DNA from: Streptomyces sp. V3I7
GTDB lineage: Bacteria; Actinomycetota; Actinomycetes; Streptomycetales; Streptomycetaceae
NCBI RefSeq assembly: GCF_030817495.1
Contig: NZ_JAUSZK010000001.1
Span: 744,001 to 808,000, forward strand
Direction: 5' to 3'
DNA length: 64,000 bases
The translations under genes and the position numbers were made by a program. The first letter of the stretch is position 1. Each line of letters opens with the position of its first letter. Below are positions 34,321 through 43,712 of the stretch, piece after piece. Below the pieces are notes generated by a model. It searched no databases. It saw only the letters and a program-made list of their open reading frames with translations, and was not told the origin of the DNA.

Positions 34321-37091
34321 AGCAACCCCGACTCCCGCGCCCGGCGCACCGCTTCGCCGCGTCGGTTCACCGCCAGCTTGCGGTACACGCTCTTGAGGTG
34401 GGTCTTGACCGTGTTGACGGAGACGTGGAGGTCGGCGGCGATCTCCTCCGTCGACATCACGCGGGCGAGCCGTTCCAGGACGTCGCGCTCGCGCCGGCTC
34501 AGCTCCTCGACCAGGGCCGGCGGTGGGGCGGCGTCCTCGGGACCGGTCGGGCGTACCACCGGGACGGGGGCCGTACGGCGGCTCGCGGCCGGTTGCCACG
34601 GGGGAGCGCTGTCCAGCAGTCGCCGGGTCCATGGGCCGGCCTCGTGGAAGGGGCGGCGCAGGCTGTCGCGCCGTGCGCGGGACAGGGCTCGCGCGAGAAG
34701 TCCGCGGGCGGTGACGAGGTCGCCGGCCTGGGCCGCGGCCTCGGCCCGTACCAGCGTGGCGCGGACGGTGAGCGCCGGGCCGGTACGGCCCTGCGAGTGC
34801 GGGCCGCGCAGGGTGTCCAGCAGGTCGAGCGCGGCGCCGGGGTCGCGCTGGGCGAGCCGCACCCGCGCCTCCTGGAGCACGCACGCGGGCTGACGCTGAC
34901 GGTCGGGCGCCTGTCCCAGCACCTCGGCCGCGGCCTCCGGCCGGCCCTCGGCCAGGTGTACGGCGGCGGCGATCGAGGCGGCCTGCCCCTGGGCCCAGGG
35001 CGACAACGGGTCGGCGGAGGCGGCGGGTTGGGCTGCCTGCGCGGCGGCGCGCAGGTGGCCGCGGGCCAGCAGCAGCCGGGCCGTGACCAGGGCCCGGGTC
35101 GCCGCCGTCAGCGGGTCCTGGTCCTCGCGCGCGTCCGCGTCCTCGCGCGCGTCCCGCTCGTCGTCGAGCAGCGCCTCGGCCCGGTCCAGCTCGTCGCGCT
35201 CCACGGCCACGGCGGCCAGGACCAGCCGCCCGATGCCGGAGCCCGGCCACCCGGGCAGTCCGAACCGTTCCGCACCGTTCGCGGCTTCCAGGGCACGGCG
35301 TTCCGCCCGGCCGATCCAGCCCTCCGCGTAGTCGATCAGCGCGAGATGACACAGGGCGGCCGCCGCGGGGAGGGCCGTCGCCGCGCCGTCGGGACGCTCG
35401 GCCACGGTGGACAGAGCGGCGCGCGCGTGGTCGAGGCGGCCGGCCCACAGCCGGGTCCCGCCCAGGTGGGTCAGCAGCAGCGCGTCGACTTCGGGGTGCT
35501 TGCCGACGAGGTCGGCGCGGACGTCGCGCCGCCATTCCTCGGCCGTCGCCGCCGCCCGCTCCGCCAGGTCGGGGGCGCCGGTCAGCCGGGCGGCGAACGA
35601 CTCCAGCAGCGCCCGGCCGACCTGGGCCGCCGCCAGGCCGTACGCCGCGTCGCCGTCCGGGTCCGTACTCCCGGCATCGGGCCCAAGGCCGGCGTCACTT
35701 CGCCCACGATGGTCCAGGGCGTCAGCGGCACGGCGCAGCCAGCCGGTTCCCCGGTCGAGGTCGCCGCGGGCCAGGTCGCGGGCCGCCCGTACGAGGTCCG
35801 TCGCGGGGCTGACGGGTTCCGGCCCCATGCCCGCGAACAGCTCGGCGAGGTCGTGGGAGTGCAGGCCGGTGAGGAACCGGCCGAGCGCCAGGTCGTCGAC
35901 CAGGGCGCGGGCGGTGAACTCCCAGTCGCCGGCGGCGGCGCCGTGGGCGAGCGTCTCCGGCAGGTGTCCCGAGGCCCGCAGCCACCGTGCGGCCCTGGCG
36001 TGCAGTTCCGGTTCGAGACCCGGGGCGCGCACCCGCAGATGGGCGCGGAGGATCTCGCCGAACAGGGGGTGCACGCGGTACCACGAGTGTCCGAGGTCCT
36101 CGACGAACGCGTTCTCGCGGTGCAGTTCGGCCAGGAGGGGCTCGGCGTCGGTCCGGCCGGTCAGGCGGTCGGCCAGGTCCGGGCGGAAACGTTCGAGGAC
36201 GCTGACCCGCAGCAGGAGGTCCTGGGTCTCCACGGGCCGGCGCTTGAGCACCTCGGCCAGCAGGTAGTCGGCGACCGCGCTGCGCCCGGCCTCGAACTCC
36301 TTGAGATACGTCTCCGGGTCGGGCTGTCCCAGCGCCGCGAGGGCGCACAGGCGCAGCCCCGCGGCCCAGCCCCCGGTGCGCTCGACCAGGGCGCTGACGG
36401 CGGGCGCGGGAAGGCGCAGTCCGTGCGCCTCGAAGAGCTGTGCCGCCTCGTCCGGGGTGAAGGCCAGCTCGGCGCCGCGGATCTCGGTGAGGTCGCCCGC
36501 GGCGCGGTAGCGGTGCAGCGGCAGGAGCGGTTCGGTGCGGGTGACGATGATCAGGCGCAGGCCCTGGCCGGCGTGGTGCAGGACGAACTCCAGCTGCTCC
36601 GCGATCTCCGGGTCCGTGACGTGGTCGTACGCGTCGAGGACGACGAGCGCGGGCCGCTCGCGTCCGCTCAGCTCGGCGGCGAGCCGCGCCAGCAGCCCGT
36701 GGTCGACCCGTTCGGGGTCGGCGGGGAAGCCGATCTCGCCGGAGACCGGGGCGTCGCAGACGCGCAGGGCCTGGAGCACGTACGCCCAGAAGACCCCGCG
36801 GCGCTGGCCGGCGGCGTCGGTGGTGAGCCAGGCGACCGGCCGGCCGACGCTCGCGGCCCAGTCGGCGACCAGCAGGGTCTTGCCCGCGCCCGCGGCTCCG
36901 TTGACCAGGGTCAGGGGTGTGCGCAGGGCCTCGTCGAGGTGTGCGGCGAGGCGCTCGCGGCGCAGGAACGTGGCGGGCCGGAGCGGGAGGGCGAACCGGG
37001 TGCGCAGGAAGGGGTCGCCGGTCGGGTCGGCGCGCGGGACGGGTGGTTCCGGCCCCTCCTCGTCGATCGTGGCCAAGGCGCTCACCACCAC
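34317..37091 (-). CDS. Large LuxR-family regulator with ATPase domain (MalT/LAL type)
   Basis: The 924-residue protein has Walker A NGAAGAGKTLL near residue 65 and Walker B ERPALVVLDAYD near 145. A long helical repeat region follows, ending in a C-terminal LuxR HTH (SRRERDVLERLARVMSTEEI ... NTVKTHLKSVYRKL, about 865-915). This is the layout of MalT-like signal-transducing ATPases. The target is unknown; the broken exporter directly downstream, overlapping by GTGA, is the only clue. Confidence 0.9.
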   Translation of the reverse strand: MVVSALATIDEEGPEPPVPRADPTGDPFLRTRFALPLRPATFLRRERLAAHLDEALRTPLTLVNGAAGAGKTLLVADWAASVGRPVAWLTTDAAGQRRGVFWAYVLQALRVCDAPVSGEIGFPADPERVDHGLLARLAAELSGRERPALVVLDAYDHVTDPEIAEQLEFVLHHAGQGLRLIIVTRTEPLLPLHRYRAAGDLTEIRGAELAFTPDEAAQLFEAHGLRLPAPAVSALVERTGGWAAGLRLCALAALGQPDPETYLKEFEAGRSAVADYLLAEVLKRRPVETQDLLLRVSVLERFRPDLADRLTGRTDAEPLLAELHRENAFVEDLGHSWYRVHPLFGEILRAHLRVRAPGLEPELHARAARWLRASGHLPETLAHGAAAGDWEFTARALVDDLALGRFLTGLHSHDLAELFAGMGPEPVSPATDLVRAARDLARGDLDRGTGWLRRAADALDHRGRSDAGLGPDAGSTDPDGDAAYGLAAAQVGRALLESFAARLTGAPDLAERAAATAEEWRRDVRADLVGKHPEVDALLLTHLGGTRLWAGRLDHARAALSTVAERPDGAATALPAAAALCHLALIDYAEGWIGRAERRALEAANGAERFGLPGWPGSGIGRLVLAAVAVERDELDRAEALLDDERDAREDADAREDQDPLTAATRALVTARLLLARGHLRAAAQAAQPAASADPLSPWAQGQAASIAAAVHLAEGRPEAAAEVLGQAPDRQRQPACVLQEARVRLAQRDPGAALDLLDTLRGPHSQGRTGPALTVRATLVRAEAAAQAGDLVTARGLLARALSRARRDSLRRPFHEAGPWTRRLLDSAPPWQPAASRRTAPVPVVRPTGPEDAAPPPALVEELSRRERDVLERLARVMSTEEIAADLHVSVNTVKTHLKSVYRKLAVNRRGEAVRRARESGLL

Positions 37092-37204
37092 TGTCCGTCA
37101 TGTCATGCGCAGCGCTACCCCGCCTTTCACCATCGCAGTTTTCACGCGGACGCGCGCGCCGCGGGGGTCCGCGCGGGGCCTCGACCCCATGTCGCGCGGC
37201 CTGT

Positions 37205-37774
37205 TCAGGCCTCCGGCAACTTCCGCAGCTGGGCGTCGAGGCGGTCGAGGATCCAGGTCCAGGTCTCCTGCGAGCCGGGGGCGCTGTGGCTGAAGCCGCC
37301 GGCCAGTTCCAGGCTGACGTAACCGTGGAAGACGCTGACCAGCAGCCGGACGGCGTGCGTCTGGTCCGGCTCGGTGAGGTCGTAGCCGCGCAGGATCGCC
37401 CGCATCATCTGCGCGTGCCGGACCCCGGCGCTGGCGGCCGCCGTCTCGGGGTCGAGGCGGAGCTGGGCCGCGGCGTAGCGGCCGGGGTGTTCGCGGGCGT
37501 AGTCGCGGTAGACGTTCGCGAAGGCCACGAGGGCGTCGCGGCCGGCCCGCCCGGCGAGGGCGTCGGCGGCCCGGTCGGCGAGTTCCTCCAGGGCCAGCAG
37601 GGCGATCCCGGTCTTGAGGTCGTGCGAGTTCTTGACGTGCGAGTACAGGCTCGCGACCTTCACGTCGAACCGTCTGGCCAGGGCCGAGACGGTCACCTGG
37701 TCGAAGCCGACCTCGTCGGCCAACTCCGCTCCCGCCCGCACCAGTCGCTCGGTGCTCAGTCCCGCGCGCGCCAT
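37205..37774 (-). CDS. TetR/AcrR-family regulator
   Basis: The 189-residue repressor has the N-terminal HTH TVSALARRFDVKVASLYSHVK at about 30-50, where the recognition helix ends in SLYSHV, and a C-terminal ligand domain of the WHG/TetR_C_33 type (FHGYVSLELAGGFS). I chose the ATG at 37774 with GGAAGGGG upstream; a GTG two codons earlier is possible. It is divergent from the FBP-domain gene with a perfect operator-like palindrome between them, so it probably represses both. Confidence 0.88.
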   Translation of the reverse strand: MARAGLSTERLVRAGAELADEVGFDQVTVSALARRFDVKVASLYSHVKNSHDLKTGIALLALEELADRAADALAGRAGRDALVAFANVYRDYAREHPGRYAAAQLRLDPETAAASAGVRHAQMMRAILRGYDLTEPDQTHAVRLLVSVFHGYVSLELAGGFSHSAPGSQETWTWILDRLDAQLRKLPEA

Positions 37775-37807
37775 GCGCACCCCTTCCTTCGCCTGAAGAA
37801 ATTATGC

Positions 37808-37832
37808 ATTTGCCTAAAGGCATTAGGCAAAT
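37808..37832. promoter_or_regulatory. TetR operator palindrome
   Basis: ATTTGCCTAA (37808-37817) and TTAGGCAAAT (37823-37832) are exact inverted repeats around 5 bases. The site lies between the TetR gene (start 37774) and the FBP-domain gene (start 37845), in the most AT-rich stretch of the region, where both promoters must be. Confidence 0.8.
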
Positions 37833-37844
37833 TAGCTTGGCGCT

Positions 37845-38336
37845 ATGAATCCGCTGACCGAGCAAGAGATCCGTACCGCCTTCGTGAACTGCACCAAGGG
37901 CGAGGCGAAGCGCCTGAACGTCCCGCGTGATCTGGCCGACCGCCCCTGGGGCGACCTGGACTACCTCGGCTGGCGCGATCCACAGGCCCCCGACCGCGCC
38001 TACCTGGTCGTCGAACTGGACGGACAGCGCAAGGCGATCGCGCTGCGCTGCCCCAGTCCCGGGGCCGCGCAGACGCGGCGCAGCATGTGCACGATGTGCC
38101 TGACCACCCACACCGGCGGCGTCAGCCTGATGGTCGCCCCGAAAGCGGGCAAGGCCGGGCAGCAGGGCAACTCGGTGGGCGCCTACATCTGCAGTGACCT
38201 CGCCTGCTCGCTGTACGTGCGGGGCAAGCGGGACGCGGGCGTCGGCGCCCGGCTCCACGAGTCGCTCACCCTGGACGAGAAGATCCGGCGGACCGTGGAC
38301 AACGTCGCCGCGTTCATCGCCAAGGTGACCGCTTAG
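37845..38336 (+). CDS. FBP-domain treble-clef zinc-finger protein (FusB-like)
   Basis: The 163-residue protein carries cysteine pairs CTMC at about 85 and CSDLAC at about 119, the pattern of the FBP C-terminal treble-clef zinc finger. Relatives (FusB/FusC in Staphylococcus) bind elongation factor G and rescue it from fusidic acid. Actinobacterial members are usually labelled only by the domain. The divergent TetR and its palindrome suggest inducible expression. The EF-G role is inferred from the family. Confidence 0.75.
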   Translation: MNPLTEQEIRTAFVNCTKGEAKRLNVPRDLADRPWGDLDYLGWRDPQAPDRAYLVVELDGQRKAIALRCPSPGAAQTRRSMCTMCLTTHTGGVSLMVAPKAGKAGQQGNSVGAYICSDLACSLYVRGKRDAGVGARLHESLTLDEKIRRTVDNVAAFIAKVTA

Positions 38337-38380
38337 GCATCAGACTGGTCCTATCCGACGCCCCACCCAGGACGGTGACC

Positions 38381-38740
38381 ATGGATCAGGAAGTCTCCCG
38401 CGTCGAACTCACCGAGCAGGCCGCCGACTTGGTGCGGCGGCTGCACGCCTCCCACGGCCCGCTGATGTTCCACCAGTCCGGCGGCTGCTGCGACGGCAGT
38501 GCGCCCATGTGCTACCCGGACGGCGAGTTCCGCACCGGCGGCTCCGACGTGCTGCTGGCCGAACTCGAGGTCGAGGGCGTGGACAGGCCCGTCGCGTTCT
38601 GGATGTCCCGCAGCCAGTACGAGGTCTGGAGCCATACACGATTGATCGTGGACGTCGTGGCCGGACGGGGCAGCGGCTTCTCACTGGAGGCGCCCGAGGG
38701 GGTGCGTTTTCTCATCCGTTCCCGTGTCGTCGACGGCTAG
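38381..38740 (+). CDS. DUF779 protein
   Basis: The 119-residue product has the DUF779 core LMFHQSGGCCDGSAPMCYPDGEF with clustered cysteines, SQYEVWSHTRLIVDVVAGRG, and GVRFLIRSRVV at the end. DUF779 genes often sit beside aldehyde dehydrogenase genes; here the nearest is 8 kb away. The ATG at 38381 was chosen over the GTG at 38375 because AGGA lies 8 bases before it. Confidence 0.8.
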   Translation: MDQEVSRVELTEQAADLVRRLHASHGPLMFHQSGGCCDGSAPMCYPDGEFRTGGSDVLLAELEVEGVDRPVAFWMSRSQYEVWSHTRLIVDVVAGRGSGFSLEAPEGVRFLIRSRVVDG

Positions 38741-38817
38741 CCTCCGCGGCGGAGAGCGTCGTCTGGTGCACTTCCCCTGAGTCCTGGGACAGTTGAGGTG
38801 ACATCAGGGGGGGTACG

Positions 38818-40065
38818 GTGACGCGTCGTCATGGACGGTTCCCGGCAGGCAGACCGGTACGGACGGTACTGACGGTTCTCACAGCGGTCGGTGTGCTGGC
38901 CGGTGCGGCCCTGGCGGGGGCGGCACCCGCCGCCGCCGTCGCGGCGGGTACCGAGATCGCGCCGGGTGTCGTGTACGAGGAGTTCGACATCCAAGCGGTC
39001 AAGGGCCCGACACACGCCCATGTGCTCCGCGTCGACCTGCGCGATCCGCGTGTGCGCCTGGACCTGCTGCACCCCGGGGCGGTCGCCGCCCGCGCGCCCG
39101 TCTCCGCGCTGGCCGACTCGGCGGGCGCGGTCGCGGGGGTCAACGGCGACTTCTTCAACATCACCGAGACCCAGCACCCGGGCGTCGAGGCGACGGGCGC
39201 GACCGTCGGACCGGCCATCGCGCAGGGGCATGTGCTCAAGGCGGCGGTCCCGGCGGGTCAGCGGTTCGGGCCCGCGCTGCCGCCCGGCACGACGACGGAG
39301 GACGTGTTCGGCGTGGGCGTCGACCGCCGGGGCCGCCTGGACCGGCTCGCGCTCGACGGCTCCGTCCGCACACCGGAGGGCGCGCTGCCGCTCGGCGGCC
39401 TCAACCAGTACGCGCTGCCCGAGAACTCCGTCGGCGCGTTCACCGCGCAGTGGGGCAGCGTCTCACGGGTGCGCGCGACATGCGGGTCGGACAGCGAGCG
39501 GGCGGACCCCTGCAGTTCGGACACCTACGAGGTGACGGTGCGCCGGGGACGGGTCGTCTCGGCCTCGGACCTGCCCGGCAGCGGGCCCATCGCCGCCGAC
39601 ACCACCGTGCTCGTCGGGCGGGAGGCGGGGGCGCGGTGGCTGCGGAAGCTGTCCGCTGGTGAGCAGGTGGTGGTACGGCACCGGCTGGTGGCGTCCGCCT
39701 CCCGGATTCCTTACCGCTTCGCCCTCGCGGGCTATCCGGTGCTGCGTGGCGGGCAGCCGCTGCCCGGCCTCGACGGCGCCACCGGCGCCGTGCGCACCGC
39801 CGTCGGCATCGCGGACGGCGGCCGGCGCCTGCTGCTGTTCGCCGTGGACGGCGACCCTGCCTACCGCAGCGGACTGACTATCGCCGAAGTCGCCGACGAG
39901 ATGCGGGCGTTGGGTTCGGTGGACGCCTTCAGTCTGGACGGGGGCGGGTCGACGACGCTGGTCGCCCGCGAGCCGGGAGCGACCACCGTCACCGTACGCA
40001 ACCATCCTCAGGGCGGCGCCGAGCGCCCCGTGCCCAACGGCATCGGGGTCTTCTCGGCGCCCTGA
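38818..40065 (+). CDS. Secreted phosphodiester glycosidase family protein (NAGPA-like)
   Basis: The 415-residue protein has a signal peptide (TVLTVLTAVGVLAGAALAG, cleavage near AAA-VAA). The domain is that of N-acetylglucosamine-1-phosphodiester alpha-N-acetylglucosaminidase: VAGVNGDFFNITETQ, VDAFSLDGGGSTTLV and VPNGIGVF are the conserved blocks. Bacterial members are thought to act on phosphodiester-linked sugars in cell-surface polymers. It starts at a GTG. Confidence 0.85.
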   Translation: MTRRHGRFPAGRPVRTVLTVLTAVGVLAGAALAGAAPAAAVAAGTEIAPGVVYEEFDIQAVKGPTHAHVLRVDLRDPRVRLDLLHPGAVAARAPVSALADSAGAVAGVNGDFFNITETQHPGVEATGATVGPAIAQGHVLKAAVPAGQRFGPALPPGTTTEDVFGVGVDRRGRLDRLALDGSVRTPEGALPLGGLNQYALPENSVGAFTAQWGSVSRVRATCGSDSERADPCSSDTYEVTVRRGRVVSASDLPGSGPIAADTTVLVGREAGARWLRKLSAGEQVVVRHRLVASASRIPYRFALAGYPVLRGGQPLPGLDGATGAVRTAVGIADGGRRLLLFAVDGDPAYRSGLTIAEVADEMRALGSVDAFSLDGGGSTTLVAREPGATTVTVRNHPQGGAERPVPNGIGVFSAP

Positions 40066-40083
40066 CTCCCCGGCGCCCCGGGC

Positions 40084-40278
40084 TCAGGGCCGCAGGCCGC
40101 TCACGAGGTCCGCGGTCGCGGTGAGCCCGTCGTGGATGGTGGGCGCCATGCTCGTGCTGGCCAGGTAGAAGCCCAGCAGCATGCAGACCAGGGCGTGGGA
40201 GAACTTCAGCGCGCCGTTGCGCATGAAGACCACGGCCAGGATCAGGAGCAGCAGCACCACAGAGATGGAAATGGCCAT
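40084..40278 (-). CDS. Small membrane protein, 64 residues
   Basis: It has an N-terminal membrane segment (ISISVVLLLLILAVVFM) and a second hydrophobic stretch (HALVCMLLGFYLAST), ending in TIHDGLTATADLVSGLRP. The compact two-helix form is a familiar uncharacterised type in Streptomyces. An AGGAGGTACGCG stretch upstream fits a ribosome binding site. Confidence 0.65.
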   Translation of the reverse strand: MAISISVVLLLLILAVVFMRNGALKFSHALVCMLLGFYLASTSMAPTIHDGLTATADLVSGLRP

Positions 40279-40402
40279 CGCGTACCTCCTCCGCCACGCC
40301 GTACGGCGGCGTTCGGCCGTAAGTGTGGCGTAGCGGAGGGTCCGTCCGAGCGACTGACGTGTCCCCTGATCGAGTGATGTCGCCCTCGGGTCCGCCCGGC
40401 GT

Positions 40403-41266
40403 CTACGCCGACGGACGGGCGTCCAGGAAGGCCTCCAGGCCCGCGAGGTCGTCCGTGTTGACGTAGTCGACGCCGGCGGCGAGCAGCTCGGCCCACAGGG
40501 CGTCCCGGGCCGGCCCCGCGGTGTCCGGGGTGGCCCACAGGCGGACCTGCTGCCCGCGGTCGTGCGCCTGCTGGACGATGCCGCGCAGCTTCTGCCGTTC
40601 GGCGTCCGGGAACGGCCCGTCGCCGAGCCAGGTGAAGTTGTTCGTCCAGTTGTCGCTGATGAGCGGGACGAAGGAGGCCGGCGCAGGACTGCCGAGGTCG
40701 GTGAGCCTGCCGTCGTAGAAGGCGCGCCGCACCGTCTGGGCCTCCATGGGCGCGCGGGCGGCCCGGTCCCCGGAGATCACGGCGGTGACCGGTCCCGGGA
40801 GGACGCGCCCGTCCGCGTACGTTGTGAACAGGCGGGCGTAGCGCCGCAGATGGCGGTCGAGTTCGAGGTACGTCGACGCGCCTTCCGTCTTGATGTCGAC
40901 GAGGAGCTGGAGCGGTCGGCGCCAACCCCGGTACACCGCGCCCTGGTTGGCCCGGACGCGGGCGACGAGGGGTTCGAGGTAGAGGGACTCCAGGGTGCGG
41001 GACGGGTCCAGCTCGGTGGTGTCGTGGCCGACGAGGAGCTGGTCGCCGACGAGGAAGATGTCGGCCTCGACACTGCCGAAGCGGTGGTCGAGGGCGTCGA
41101 ACAGGGGGCGCTGGTGGGCGTAGTCGTTGTGGGCGTGGGCGCGCCACAGCGGGGACGGGCCTCGGCCGCCGCCGTCCGCCCACGCCTGGGCGGCGGGCAG
41201 CGCGACCGCTCCGGCCAGTGCGGCACCGAAGGTGGTGAGGGCACTGCGGCGGGTGATGTGAACCAT
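40403..41266 (-). CDS. Secreted PI-PLC/GDPD-like phosphodiesterase
   Basis: From the ATG at 41266 (GGGAGG upstream) a 287-residue protein begins with a Tat-like signal (TRRSALTTFGAALAGAVALPAAQAWA). It continues with a TIM-barrel of the glycerophosphodiester phosphodiesterase/PI-PLC X superfamily: WRAHAHNDYAHQRPLFDALD (the active-site His-Asn), VEADIFLVGDQLLVGHD (Glu/Asp for metal), and VDYVNTDDLAGLEAFL at the end. The substrate is unknown; a phospholipid headgroup or teichoic acid polymer is likely. Confidence 0.82.
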   Translation of the reverse strand: MVHITRRSALTTFGAALAGAVALPAAQAWADGGGRGPSPLWRAHAHNDYAHQRPLFDALDHRFGSVEADIFLVGDQLLVGHDTTELDPSRTLESLYLEPLVARVRANQGAVYRGWRRPLQLLVDIKTEGASTYLELDRHLRRYARLFTTYADGRVLPGPVTAVISGDRAARAPMEAQTVRRAFYDGRLTDLGSPAPASFVPLISDNWTNNFTWLGDGPFPDAERQKLRGIVQQAHDRGQQVRLWATPDTAGPARDALWAELLAAGVDYVNTDDLAGLEAFLDARPSA

Positions 41267-41448
41267 GGACTGCCTCCCTTGAGGAACGTGCGGGACCGGA
41301 GGGATTATGCGGGGGAACCCGCCCCAACCGTCCCTTTCGCGCACCGAGTTGGCCGGACCGCCCCCTCTGTTCACTTCACCGGTCCGGCCCGCACGGCGAA
41401 GCCCGCCCCAGGTGGGACGGGCTTCGTCTCTGCTTCACCAGGTGTACG

Positions 41449-42531
41449 TCAGGGGGCCTGGAGGTCGACCAGTTCGGCCAGCGCCTCGCGGTGGGCGCCC
41501 GCCGTGCCGTAGGCGATCGAGTCGGCCTTGGCCCGCTTGAGGTACAGGTGGACCGGGTGCTCCCAGGTCATGCCGAAACCGCCATGCAGTTGCAGCGCCT
41601 CCTCGGCGGCCCGGACGGCGACCGGAGCCGCGTATGCCTGGGCGACGGCGACCGCCACGTCGGCGTCCTCGCCGGTGGACAGGGCGTCGGCGGCGCCCCG
41701 CGCGGCCGCCCGGAGGCTGACGACCTCCAGCCACAGCTGGGCGAGCCGGTGCTTGAGCGCCTGGAAGCCGCCGACGGGCCGGTTGAACTGCTTGCGCTCC
41801 TTCAGGTATCGGACGGTTTCGGTCAACGTCCATTCAGCGACGCCGAGTTGCTCGGAGGCGAGCAGTCCGGCCCCGGCGCGCAGGGCCCGTCGTACGGCGG
41901 GTGCGGCGGCGCCGAGGCGCCGTCCCTGGGCGCCGCCGAGGGTGACGGTGGCGAGCGGCCGGGTCAGGTCCAGGGAGACCTGCGGGGTGACGGTCACGGC
42001 GTCGGCGGCCACGGCGTACAGGTCGCCGTCGTCGGCCGGGACGAGCAGGACGTCGGCGGCGGCCGCGTCCGCGATGCCGGTCAACTCGCCGCGCAGGGTG
42101 CCGTTCTCCTGCCGTACGGTCTTGAACTCACCGGCCGGGGCGACCTGCAGCCCGACGGCCAGGGCGGCGATGGTGCGCCCGGAGGCGAGCTGAGCGAGCA
42201 GTTCCTCGTCGGCGCAGGCCAGCAGGGCCTCGGTGGCCACGACCGCGCTCGTCAGATACGGCACCGGCGCGACCGCACGCCCCAACTCCTCCACGACGAC
42301 CGCGACTTCCCGGTGCGTGGCGCCGTCCCCGCCCTGAGCCTCGGGGACGAGGAGGCCGGCGAGGCCCATGCCGTCCGCGAGCAGCTTCCACAGGGCGAGG
42401 TCGTGCGGGGCGTCCGACTCGGTGCGGGCGATCACGCCCGGCGCGTCGCAGTGGTCCGTGAGCAGGTCACGGACGGCGGCGCGCAGCGCCTCTTCCTCCG
42501 GCGAGTAGAGCAGATCCGGCTGTGCGCTCAT
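41449..42531 (-). CDS. Acyl-CoA dehydrogenase
   Basis: The 360-residue FAD enzyme is of the shorter divergent class that pairs with a larger partner. VRYLKERKQFNRPVGGFQALKHRLAQ and LQLHGGFGMTWEHPVHLYLKRAK are the C-terminal domain signature. It starts by ATGA overlap with the second dehydrogenase, an arrangement seen for heterodimeric acyl-CoA dehydrogenases in steroid and fatty-acid catabolism. Whether the two form one complex is inferred. Confidence 0.88.
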   Translation of the reverse strand: MSAQPDLLYSPEEEALRAAVRDLLTDHCDAPGVIARTESDAPHDLALWKLLADGMGLAGLLVPEAQGGDGATHREVAVVVEELGRAVAPVPYLTSAVVATEALLACADEELLAQLASGRTIAALAVGLQVAPAGEFKTVRQENGTLRGELTGIADAAAADVLLVPADDGDLYAVAADAVTVTPQVSLDLTRPLATVTLGGAQGRRLGAAAPAVRRALRAGAGLLASEQLGVAEWTLTETVRYLKERKQFNRPVGGFQALKHRLAQLWLEVVSLRAAARGAADALSTGEDADVAVAVAQAYAAPVAVRAAEEALQLHGGFGMTWEHPVHLYLKRAKADSIAYGTAGAHREALAELVDLQAP

Positions 42532-43712
42532 CGGGCCAGGTCCTTCCAGGCGACGTCCTTGTCGGTGCGCGGCTCGGCGGGCAGGCCCAGGACGCGCTCG
42601 GCGACGATGTTCAGCAGGACCTCGCTGGTCCCGCCCTCGATGCTGTTGCCCTTGGCACGGAGGTAGCGGTAACCGGCGTCCCGGCCGGTGAAGTCGACCA
42701 GTTCGGGTCGGCGGAGCGTCCAGTCGTCGTACAGGAGCCCTTCCTCGCCCCGGAGTTCGACCTCCAGGCCGCTGATCTCCTGAGCGAGGCGGGCGAAGGC
42801 GAGCTTCATGCCGGAGCCCTCGGGGCCGGGTTCGCCGGCGACGAGCTGCTGGCGCAGGCGTTCGCCGGTGAGCCGGACGACCTCGGCCTCCACCCACAGC
42901 TTGAGCAGCCGCTGGTGCAGGTCGTGGGTGCGCAAGCCGGGGCGCTCGCGCCAGGTCCGGGAGACGGGGCCGATCATGCCGCCCTCGCGGGGCAGCCGCA
43001 TGCCGCCGATGGAGACGCGCTCGTTCATCAGCGTCGTCTGGGCGACCCGCCAGCCGTCGCCGACCTCACCGAGGCGGCGCGAGTCGGGGATGCGGACGTC
43101 CGTGAGGAAGACCTCGTTGAACTCGGCCTCGCCGGTGATCTGGCGCAGCGGCCGGACCTCGACGCCGGGGTCGGTCATGTCGCAGATGAAGTAGGTGATT
43201 CCGGCGTGCTTGGGCGCGTCCGGGTCGGTGCGGGCGATGAGGATGGCCCAGCGGGCGACGTGGGCGCTGGAGGTCCACACCTTCTGCCCGTTGACGACCC
43301 AGTCCTCACCCTCCTTGACCGCCCGGGTGCCGAGCGCCGCGAGGTCGGAGCCGGCGCCCGGCTCGCTGAAGAGCTGGCACCAGACCTCCTCCCCCGTCCA
43401 CAGCGGGCGCAGGAAGCGCCGCTTCTGCTCCTCGGTGCCGTAGTGCAGGATCGTCGGCGCCGCCATGCCGAGGCCGATGCCGATGCGCCGGGGGTCGTTG
43501 TCGGGGGCGCCCGCGGCGGCCAGCTCGGCGTCCACGACGGCCTGGAGGGAGCGCGGGACGCCGAGCCCGCCGAGGCCCTCGGGGAAGTGCACCCAGGCGA
43601 GCCCGGCGTCGAAGCGGGCCTTCAGGAAGTCGAGCCGGTCGGTGTCGGCCGGCGGGTGAGCGGCCAGCAACTCGGTGGTACAGCGCCTGAGTTCGGCGGC
43701 GTCGATGGTCAT
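42528..43712 (-). CDS. Acyl-CoA dehydrogenase
   Basis: The 394-residue partner has WCQLFSEPGAGSDLAALGT (FAD-binding substrate loop), WVVNGQKVWTSSAHVARW and ITYFICDMTDPGVEVRPLRQ, and near the C-terminus SIEGGTSEVLLNIVAERVLGLP, which carries the FAD adenine-binding loop. It overlaps both neighbours by ATGA. The operon order is quinone oxidoreductase, this gene, then the shorter dehydrogenase. Confidence 0.9.
   Translation of the reverse strand: MTIDAAELRRCTTELLAAHPPADTDRLDFLKARFDAGLAWVHFPEGLGGLGVPRSLQAVVDAELAAAGAPDNDPRRIGIGLGMAAPTILHYGTEEQKRRFLRPLWTGEEVWCQLFSEPGAGSDLAALGTRAVKEGEDWVVNGQKVWTSSAHVARWAILIARTDPDAPKHAGITYFICDMTDPGVEVRPLRQITGEAEFNEVFLTDVRIPDSRRLGEVGDGWRVAQTTLMNERVSIGGMRLPREGGMIGPVSRTWRERPGLRTHDLHQRLLKLWVEAEVVRLTGERLRQQLVAGEPGPEGSGMKLAFARLAQEISGLEVELRGEEGLLYDDWTLRRPELVDFTGRDAGYRYLRAKGNSIEGGTSEVLLNIVAERVLGLPAEPRTDKDVAWKDLAR

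Noticed and set aside
34398..37322. A 974-codon open frame opposite the LuxR regulator
   Set aside because: Antisense shadow: Gly/Gln/Arg-rich low-complexity composition, while the minus strand encodes Walker and HTH motifs.
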